Shown in pieces: positions 56,201-64,000 of a stretch of DNA of 64,000 bases (the first letter of the stretch is position 1; each line of letters begins with the position of its first letter). The notes beneath the pieces are model-generated. The model did not search any database. It had not been told where the DNA came from and worked only from the letters and a program-made list of their open reading frames with translations. This DNA comes from Pelodera strongyloides. Taxonomy: Eukaryota > Nematoda > Chromadorea > Rhabditida > Rhabditidae. The position numbers and the translations under genes are program-made. The DNA lies in NCBI GenBank assembly GCA_036852015.1, contig JAANDG010000120.1:124001-188000 (forward strand). The letters are read 5' to 3'.

Positions 56201-56617
56201 GATAAAAAGTACACGGTGTTGAAGGTAGAGCAAAGACCATTCACATCCAACCATGTTTTTCTCTTGCCCGCTACATCTTCTAATTCGCAGAATTCATTTG
56301 GCTTATTTGGCTTGTTCGTTTTGCGCAGACCGCTTGCACTCTTACATTGACTTGCCGTTTTATCAAACTGGGTTTTTGTAGGGCATGAACAACCATAGTG
56401 GAGTGCGAATCAAGGAGATTGTCTCATTTGCATGGCAGATTTCAAATGGACTCCAGTATTTGAAGACAGTGGGATGTATCCACAGAGACATAGCTGCGAG
56501 GAACGTCCTTGTCGCTGATCACAATATTTGTAAGGTATGTAGAAGCTTCTGATTGTTTTGGACTTTCTGGGGCTGCTCAAATTGTTCTGTTGTATATATG
56601 ATATATATATATAGATA

Positions 56618-56685
<68 letters not shown>

Positions 56686-58452
56686 GAATATTATATATAT
56701 TATATAAATATATGTTTTGCTCTTTTCATTTTAGTCATCTCTGCTTGTCTGGAGAATCTTAAAGGGATAGGGTCACCTCGAATTGCACCTTTTTTATAAT
56801 TTATATTGATAGTATGACCTATGACGGTCAAAATGCGAAAATTGCGGTAAATTTCCTATGCTCTCCGAAGTAGGAGAGCTTGCTCAAAAAGCTAAACTAC
56901 CTCGAATTTATAAAAAAAAGTGGAGTACCGCAGCCGTGGTTAGTGGGAAATAGCGTAGCAGGGCTGGAGACGCTAGAGCCTGCCTTAATCGAAAGCCTCA
57001 CTAAGAGGTTTGGTAAATTAGATTAATTGTCGACCCGTACTTTCTCATAGAATTTGTTTGTTCACTATTCCAATTAGAAATGTTCATTAGACTCTTAGAA
57101 TTCAATTCAAATTTTAAGTATGTACTATGGCCCCTTGTTAGTATGGGATGTTTTTATGCGCATTTCCGTCTTAGGGTTGCCTTTTGATTGTATTTAATCA
57201 ATAAACATTTATTATTATCAGGGCCCTTTTATCATCCTCTGTCTATCACAACAATCTCTGCACCTCCAACCCTATCACGCTATTTCCCATTTAGCTAGGC
57301 TGCGGTACTCCAATTGTTTTATAAATTCGAGGTAGTTTTGCTTTTTGAGCAAGCTCTCCTACCTCGGGGAGAAAAGGTAATTGTATGTTATTTTCGCATT
57401 GTGAAGGATTTCGGTCATACTATCAATAGAAAGCATTCAAAAAGGTGCAAATCCTAGTGAACCTATCCCTTTAATGCGATAGTAAATTTGATGATAATGA
57501 TAATGTAGAGCTACACAGGTTTTTCTCCCACAATATTGATATCTACGTAATTTGATTCAAATATTTATATTTGCAAGGAACGCATGTTTTCTTTAGATAG
57601 GCGATTTTGGCCTCTGTCGATTGACAGACTCGCTCCTGTACACAGGAAGAGGCGGTCGGCTGCCTCTAAAATGGATGGCACCTGAAAGTCTTCAGTCCTT
57701 CGAGTACTCATCGAAGAGTGATGTGTAAGTTCTGTTGTTACAATTATGTTAAAGCGAAATGCTAGCCCCTTTGGAAAATTTGCATATGATAAGCAAATCC
57801 TATGTATCCTATGCTAATTTTGTACGATCGTCCACGGGAATCGTACAAAATTAGCATAGGATACATAGGATTTGCTTACCATATGCAAATTTTCCAAAGA
57901 AGCTAGCATTTCGCTTTAAATCAAAACTTCATTGAGAAGAAGTGAATATGCCAAATAATGAATATAGCTGCGTGTTGCAGATGGCGCCTGAAATCATCGA
58001 AGATATTGATTTAATCTATTTTTGCTTTCAATAAATTATCTGATGCATGTTTAGATGGTCCTACGGAATACTCCTTTGGGAACTGTTTTCGCTAGGTGAT
58101 GTTCCTTTCGCTGGTGTACAGACAACAGAGCTTCTTGATCACATCAAAGCTGGAAACCGTCCTCCGAGGCCCCACTTCTGTACGGACGAAGTGTACGTTT
58201 CAGCATTTAAAAATATGAGGATACAAAATACCAGATTTTTTTGGCTTTTTTAAATACATGACCTAATAAACATTATCGTATTTCAGGTTCGAAGTGATGA
58301 TGCAATGCTGGAGTTTTGAACCAACACAACGGCCGACATTCACACATATATGTCAGACATTTGGCAAGGTCCTGGAGATTGCGACCGAAAGTTATGGATA
58401 TTTAGTGCCCACAAGCCAACAGGAAGCCCAGATTTTATGTGATAATGTTTAG
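53223..58452 (+). CDS. Receptor tyrosine kinase with short ectodomain (KIN-16-like)
   Basis: Thirteen exons: 53223-53324, 54098-54178, 54318-54460, 54754-54860, 55025-55193, 55273-55361, 55505-55638, 55782-55937, 56087-56224, 56382-56534, 57597-57724, 58055-58192, 58287-58452, giving 567 aa. Residues 1-17 form a signal peptide. The ectodomain is only about 125 residues, with N-glycosylation sites (NFT, NRT, NTT) and a Pro/Tyr-rich stretch. The membrane segment is near 145-168, followed by FRRNARR. The kinase domain has the glycine loop GSGAFCNVFKG (221-231, with Cys where the third Gly is usual), VAIK Lys259, alpha-C Glu276, HRDIAARN with Asp409, DFG 427-429 and APE 452-454. A 46-residue exon (328-373) adds a kinase insert. 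The short ectodomain resembles the worm KIN-15/KIN-16 group; the ligand is unknown. Confidence 0.93.
53511..53637. repeat. CCCCGAT-rich foldback in kinase intron 1
   Basis: Arms 53511-53530 and 53618-53637 are perfect 20-base inverted copies built from CCCCGATTTCGCCCCGAT. Two more CCCCGATT units lie between them. Confidence 0.8.
53765..53871. repeat. Second CCCCGAT-rich foldback in kinase intron 1
   Basis: Same motif family as the repeat 130 bases upstream, with imperfect arms (53765-53788 and 53848-53871). The two may be copies of one element. Confidence 0.7.
56594..56712. repeat. AT microsatellite in kinase intron 10
   Basis: Nearly pure AT/TA dinucleotides for about 120 bases. Confidence 0.9.
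56759..57474. mobile_element. TTAA-bounded foldback DNA element, 716 bp
   Basis: The terminal repeats begin TTAAAGGGATAGG and mirror each other for roughly 190-200 bases, with blocks such as TCACC, GGAGAGCTTGCTCAAAAAGC and GGAGTACCGCAGCC. The outermost bases are TTAA on both sides, the target duplication used by the piggyBac superfamily. There is no transposase frame, so it is non-autonomous. It lies in kinase intron 10 (56535-57596). Confidence 0.85.
57749..57919. mobile_element. Near-perfect TTAA-bounded hairpin element, 171 bp
   Basis: Two 80-base arms differ at only three positions and flank an 11-base loop. Both ends are TTAAAGCGAAATGCTAGC. It lies in kinase intron 11. The RNA would form a long double strand. 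The arm identity suggests a recent insertion or constraint. Confidence 0.9.
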
Positions 58453-58584
58453 AAGCTTAGTTGATTGACTTTATTTTAGAATAACCCATGCAAATATTTG
58501 AATTCCCGACCCTACAGATATATTAGGCAGATATATTAATGACGTGCAACTACAGGAAGTAAGCAAAACATTATTTTCTTATGG

Positions 58585-59004
58585 TTAGGGCGCGTTCTGG
58601 TTGCCGGTTCCGATCGGGAAAGGGGCAAGTACCCCGTTCGGGTTTACCGCGTCGGAAACGGCTTTGGGGAAAGGCAAAATTACCGTATGAAAATATGCTA
58701 AGCATTCGTTGTGGGACCTTTTTGCGGCATGTGCATTTATTTTCCGCGTTTGTGCATTTTACCGTCAAGTGGCTGCGGGCAGGACCGCGCAGTAAAAGGC
58801 AAAAAAACAATGCCCCAAATTGCGCACGAGTGGCAAATTATGCACGCTCTAAGTATAAAAATCCTACAACGAAACCCCTGTATCGTCAGTGTGTTTGTAG
58901 CATATTGGTATTTTTTGCGTTCTTTAAAATCTGAGAACGTGTCCGAGACTGCCAACTATTTGCCTCTTTCCCTTACGGAAGGGGCAACCCGAACGCACCC
59001 TTAA
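58585..59004. mobile_element. Terminal-inverted-repeat element downstream of the kinase gene
   Basis: The ends TTAGGGCGCGTTCTGGTTGCC and, inverted, TTAAGGGTGCGTTCGGGTTG match over about 50 bases with scattered differences. The outer bases are TTAG/TTAA, so it may belong with the TTAA group. It begins 133 bases after the kinase stop and has no transposase frame. Confidence 0.75.
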
Positions 59005-59971
59005 TCAGTGAATTAGCAACACTGTATCCATTTCGCATGGCTAAAATATAGTAGAATGTAGCAATTGCTCAAATTTCATTATCGATATAATATCTGAGTT
59101 GCTTGAACGTATTTGTGGGTATTGCCTATAATTCTATGTGATATTACATATATTATTTCTACTGCTCGCGTCAAGATAACAGTGACAATACATTGCAAGT
59201 TGGATTGCAAAGTTATCTCTATGCTATGCTGTAGGTTTTTTTTATCCGGCACAGTTGACGGAAATTATGCATAATATGCCGACTGGGTAATATTTTCACT
59301 AATAGAAGTTAAATCCTATGAGCTTACAGTAATACTACGTTTAAATATGTTTCTTTACTACAATTTTCGATAATACCGCATGACATACAAACGTTAGCAT
59401 TGGGCCGCATTACCTACTAATGATCTCGTGTTTTAGTGTGAATTGAGTTGACTTTTAATTGTCTTGTGTACATACCATACTGTCAATCAATATTTTATCT
59501 TTAAATAAATTTTTTGAAACTTATGAATCATTAGTTGGAAGTAAGAAACATTTAGAATTTCTGAGCTCCTTCCATGGAATTCAGCTAACCGAGGAAAGGG
59601 TGCGCTTTCTCAAAGTTAATTAGCTCGAATACAGCAAACGTGCTTCAATTTCACTGAAACGACTCTATTCGAGAGCGGCCCTACGACATATTGCTCCCCA
59701 TTGAGCTAAGTGTTCCTTGTTTCTCAACAAAACAGACTAGCAAAGGGAACAACGCTTAATTTACAGGAAGAATGTATTTGTATTGAATTGTTTTATTGAT
59801 CGTAGTTTTACATTTCCTAAAAGACAAACGTTGCAAACCAAGAAACGCTTTGCCAGTCTCCCAAAGAGGACTTGGATGTTTCACGATGCTTAGATAAGAA
59901 TCGAGGCCTTCGCACCACTGTCCGACATGTATTATCGTGCGTTTGTAATGGATGACACACGTAGATAACAG
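59005..59971. other. Space upstream of the TSP1 gene exons
   Basis: AT-rich, with AATAAA at 59504. Earlier exons of the following gene, including its signal peptide, may lie here but none could be supported. Confidence 0.4.
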
Positions 59972-62817
59972 GGCACGAACCGTAGCGAGGACTGGTCAGA
60001 ACAGAGCATTGCTTTCAATATACATACAATGTGAGTTTCTCATTCTCGTCTTCTTTGTCCAGCCGAACTACTCATTCTATGTTATGTGTATTCTACCGCA
60101 ATTCTAACTTTAGAAATATACGTTTGCACACCCTGCACATCTCCATTTAACAATTAAACTATCAAATGTTTTGCACTAAACTCATGTTTTCTTAGTTCTA
60201 ATTGATGTGACCATACACTTCACAGTGTGTGGTCACATCATTTCCTGTGAACGAGACTACTGCTTCTGTGAGCACTTGTGGACAATTTTTTATATTTTAG
60301 CACACGTTACTTATTTGTTTTGCTGAAAGGTTTTGCTGAACGCAGTGTTGCGACTCACCCGGTTGTCAACATTGTCGTGACCGATGGTATCAGTTTCGAA
60401 TGGTCAGATTTTAGTGTCTGTGAGGTCAGATAAGGTCCGGACGAAGCAGACGCAAACACATCCGGCACCTTATGAGATTAGATCGCTTTGCTCTTCTCAT
60501 GAAAAAAAAGTGCTTTAAGGTCTTTTTTCCCGTGAAGCTTTCCAGCCATTACAAATATGGCACACTTAGTACTTCCTTCGCTCATCACGTTATCGCTTAT
60601 TCGAAATTTGAACAGCTCGTCGTTTGTCTTCATAATGCGCACCATCCCCACTTGTCCTCGTTCCAAATAATAAAGCTGTGCAAATCACAATTTACCTGTT
60701 TGCATATAACGGTCCAGTTGACGGGAAGCGGTCCCAGATCTTTGTTTACTCAGCTGTTTTCTCAATCAACAGCAATTACTGTGGCAATTGGGACGAGCTT
60801 CATCTCAATAACAATAATGAAAATAGTAAATAATAGTTAACAAAAGACATATCTGAATCCGTTTATTCTTGTGTCATTGAACTCACAAATGTCCCCAATA
60901 TATGTAGCAAACTAGCAAATGTCATTTAATTTCCCTTTCTGCTTATTCGATGGTATAGTTTCTGCCACTCTACCAACCAATCCAAGGCTTATCATTAATT
61001 TCTCGTCGGCCCTTTTCTGTCTGTATATGTCCAATAAATAAAGCGTCCTCCTCATTCAAACTGCCCTGTATCAGGGCATCTTGTGTACATTACTAGGTCA
61101 ACAGAGCGCACGCAAAGATAAGCATTGATATTGCTGCACTCTTCAAATCGTCACATTCCATTTTACTTTTTATTCATATTCGATACATGGTTCCGATGCT
61201 AATTGATCCACTATTCGGTGCACATACTGTAGTCGGTATGGTCTTTATGTATCGTTTCAGAAAGCTGTTCATGCTTGCCAAACCATATTCTATGACAATT
61301 ACCGGAATTCGAAGCACAGCTTGCAGCCTTCTATAATTATGACTAAACTGCAATGTTAGGCTAGTTGGGAGAACAAATGTTGCTCTCGCATGCATTTTTG
61401 ATTGAACAAAAGGGGAGAAAGCCGCACACAACACACCTATTCGTCTCGTATTACCTAGCCATTGTTGGTACGAAGCTAACCGAATGTCTTGTTTATTCGA
61501 CTACCCTATTGATTGAAGGATTAGGTGGGTGATTTTGTCACGTTCAATAATGATTACCACTCTAAAAAAGAGTGAAATATAAAAATTTCTTATCTTTATA
61601 AAAAAAAGACGGGAAGACGCCTAGAAGGCGTCGGCTTCATACAAGTTCCACCCTTTCAACGACATTCCACCAAATCGATTAAGCACAATTTGTATTCGCA
61701 GCGTTCCTTTTTTTGCTGAGTTGGCGCATATATTGTTGGTGAATCAGCAGACGTATACAATAATTCTCCGTTAGTGTGTGCTCTATTCAAGAGGCGGAAA
61801 ATAGATTCTTTGCCTGAAGCCTTGAGGTTTGCTATTATTCCAACACCCTTTTTATAATGTGTAGTCAGACAATCTCGGTGTCTTTTCAATCTAGTCTGGA
61901 TTATATAACAGTTATGAACCTCAAGTCACCTTAATCTTTTTATAGCCGGCGGTTGTTCGAAACGCATTTCTGGAAATCCTATTCACACTGACAGTTATCA
62001 CTCAAACATTGCACAATAATGGTTAATTTCGTGCGATTGACCTTTGTCTGTTTGCATGACTCGCAATAACCTCACTGACCTTACACAATAGTATATCCGC
62101 CAATTGTCCGTGAAGAGGTAATATATTTGCGGGATGGTTTGTATTCAGAATTGTGTGTTTGTGTAGGTTAATATATCACCTGTCCCGTGCGCTGCGCCCC
62201 TCCCTCATGCATTATTAGGCCGGATTAATCAGAACTGGTGTTTTCTATGCATTACATATAGACCTTCACCGGCTCATGACCCAATTTGGGGATGTATTCT
62301 TTTCGGTTAGGAAGCCCTCAAACGTTATTTTTTTCGGTAAAGTTTACTCATTATCATTAACGCAGGTTGAATGCGGAACATATCCGGCGCGAGATTACTG
62401 TAGTCATGGAAGTCCATACAACAGTCGTGGTTACATATGCAGTACCATTCCGTGTGAGGGTACTGTTCTGGAGTTCTGGGCTGCTCATATTGGGCTGTCT
62501 CTCATGCATGTGCTCCGTCCGTCTCCCTCTGCCCGCCTCTCCCTCTCTCCGTTCCCTTTCTTTCTCCTCTTTGTTCTGGATGGGTTGCAACCCTATTAAA
62601 GCAAGACGGCACCATGGCGATATGGCAGTGGTTTCCACCAATTCTTCTCACAGTGCCTAGCAACTCATCGACCGCTCGGTACACCTGCCCTATTCCGATG
62701 ACACACCTCCCAGTATGGAAAGGAAGCACACGACACATCACTCAGTTCAACACCAACACAAAGTTGTTGTATCCGCTGGAAGGATGCCCCCCCCCCCAAG
62801 CAAGCTGTTTCACCTGA
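59972..62817 (+). CDS. Thrombospondin type 1 domain protein, C-terminal part
   Basis: Four short exons join in phase: 59972-60030 (less certain), 60346-60424, 62366-62459, 62654-62817 (stop TGA). They encode one TSP1 repeat split over exons 2 and 3: WSDFSVCE, then VECG, an Arg, further Cys residues and GYICSTIPCEG. This fits the TSP1 pattern of W-x-x-F/W-S-x-C, C-G, and C-x4-C. A C-terminal module with three Cys follows (ARYTCPIPMTHLPVWKG to EGCPPPQASCFT). TSP1 proteins are usually secreted or on the cell surface and bind matrix. An 11-C homopolymer lies in the last exon, so the final frame is sensitive to sequencing error. The 5' end and signal peptide were not found. Exon 1's acceptor is weak. 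Confidence 0.55.
60203..60240. repeat. 16-bp hairpin in a TSP1 gene intron
   Basis: TGATGTGACCATACAC pairs with GTGTGTGGTCACATCA (one wobble pair) around a 6-base loop, within the 60031-60345 intron. Confidence 0.75.
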
Positions 62818-63426
62818 TATCGTATAACCTACTTTAGGAAAAGTCGACTTCATATTGTTACTTCTTGGGTGCACATTCAGGCAGATTTTGCTTAAGACCC
62901 TCATGTTGTAATTAACGAAGCAATGTACATAGCTAATCTCATCTTTATTTCCCCCAATCCCCCAACAAAAATAAACCTTATTTTTGGAAGGATTTGCATT
63001 GTAGAGTGTAGAACATTTTGGGGTACTTACTGTGAATCCTTCAGAACAAAAAAACGCAATAGCTTGAGATTTGAACAGATTTCCGGCTCCTCCATTAGCC
63101 CAATCCCATCCATTCCCCTTCAGTAAATCACTTCGGCTCTCGCACCTTCGATTGGCTGCTGCGTTGGAATTGGTCCGTAGCACCATGAGAAGCTGCTAGA
63201 GCCGGTGATTATCCTACTTCTAATAGTCACTTACCTTCAAAGGAGATAGTTTTACCTGCCCCTACATACGTTTTGATGCCTCTACATATGTCTTTATGTC
63301 CCAAATTTCCCGATTTCTCCGATTAACCCCCGGCCACCGCTCCTTCGACTGTGTGCTTCGCGATATCTTGAGCGTAGCACCATGAGAAGTGGCCGTTGCA
63401 GGGATTCCGAACTTTACTATTACTAG
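62818..63426. other. Sequence after the TSP1 gene
   Basis: Probable 3' UTR followed by intergenic DNA. GTAGCACCATGAGAAG occurs at about 63177 and 63375, with weakly related flanks. No gene was recognised. Confidence 0.45.
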
Positions 63427-63731
63427 TTAAAGGGACGCGGTCACCTTTTGTCCCTTTAGCATGTTTTGTGTTTTTATTACCTGAATAATAAATAGAACAT
63501 AGTGTTGAAAAAAAAAACAATTGCGGGAAATGGCCAGCGTCGAGTAAGGCTGCTACGAAAAATAGTGCTCCTAGACCATTATCCGATCACAATATATTAC
63601 CTTTTTTTCCTCGGTGAATTGCTCGGTGAATTATTGTCTGCTTTCTTTCAACATTGTGTTGTATTTTACACCAAGATTAAAAAAACCTCAAATTATACAA
63701 AAGGGACAAAAATGTGACCGCGCCAATTTAA
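63427..63731. mobile_element. TTAA-bounded foldback element, 305 bp
   Basis: Ends TTAAAGGGACGCGGTCAC and, inverted, TTAAATTGGCGCGGTCAC, both followed by a TTTTGTCCCTTT block. TTAA occurs on both sides. The start TTAAAGGGA...GGTCAC is also shared with the element at 56759, so they are probably related families. There is no transposase. Confidence 0.8.
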
Positions 63732-64000
63732 GGTATTGATATAGTTCGACAATAAAATACTTGTTGCAAGTTACTACACACTAACAAACGGAATCAGTGG
63801 AGCTAACTCTACAAACGTACTATTATATTTTGTTGTTGTGCTTTAATCCGGTCTATGCTCAATAAAGTTTTTTTTATAAACCCAACAAGAAAAAAAATCT
63901 AGTAAGTAAATAAACTTAAAAAAGACGTGCACACTGTATTTTAAATTCGGTTTATTCATTAAACGAAAATATTGTCTCACAATCGACAAATGCTGCATTC
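63732..64000. other. AT-rich end of the window
   Basis: No gene or repeat that I can support. Confidence 0.5.

Noticed and set aside
62357..62641. 94-codon minus-strand frame with an Arg/Glu run
   Set aside because: It is the complement of a TSP1 exon and a CT-rich intron stretch, with no donor.
62665..63186. 173-codon minus-strand frame
   Set aside because: It runs opposite the TSP1 terminal exon, which has matching phases and domain content; the minus frame looks like a shadow of it plus AT-rich DNA.

Overview
This is nuclear DNA from a nematode. The genes are split into many short exons with GT-AG introns, and several start codons lie 0-30 bases after a TTTCAG-type acceptor, as expected for spliced-leader trans-splicing. 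The window also holds a nematode-style beta-tubulin, an equilibrative nucleoside transporter, a small-ectodomain receptor tyrosine kinase and a Crumbs/EAT-20-like membrane protein. The large, repeat-filled gaps suggest a clade V (strongylid-like) species, but the species cannot be read from the sequence. From memory, C. elegans tbb-4 and eat-20 are both X-linked, so this may be X-type material; that is inference.

Layout. Positions 106-13293 (+) hold the 3' part of a large polyglutamine-rich gene that I cannot name; one of its introns carries an antisense, broken LINE (3117-5841). After a 2.4-kb gap with two stable hairpins and a tRNA-like sequence comes a small gene (15737-17749, +) whose last two exons are open in two frames. 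A Crumbs-like transmembrane gene converges on it from the minus strand (19124-27396, 5' end not found). From 28490 to 32762 lies a degenerate tandem array with units of roughly 0.7-1.05 kb, followed by about 3.9 kb without a recognisable gene.

The right half is denser. An 11-exon SLC29/ENT transporter (36641-39992, +, 451 aa) is followed 1 kb later by a complete 12-exon beta-tubulin (40965-45557, +, 445 aa) with benzimidazole-sensitive-type residues at 167, 198 and 200. After a 7.6-kb gap comes a 13-exon receptor tyrosine kinase (53223-58452, +, 567 aa). The last gene (59972-62817, +) is a thrombospondin type 1-domain protein assembled here from four short exons.

The genes look independent: spacing and functions do not suggest an operon. 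The most distinctive feature is the density of foldback elements. Three clear ones (56759-57474, 57749-57919, 63427-63731) are bounded by TTAA, and a fourth (58585-59004) is similar. Others sit in the tubulin intron, the kinase first intron, the polyQ gene and the tandem array. Gene models were built by hand from splice consensus and phase. The tubulin, ENT and kinase models close in frame with family-correct lengths; the polyQ, small, Crumbs-like and TSP1 genes are less certain.
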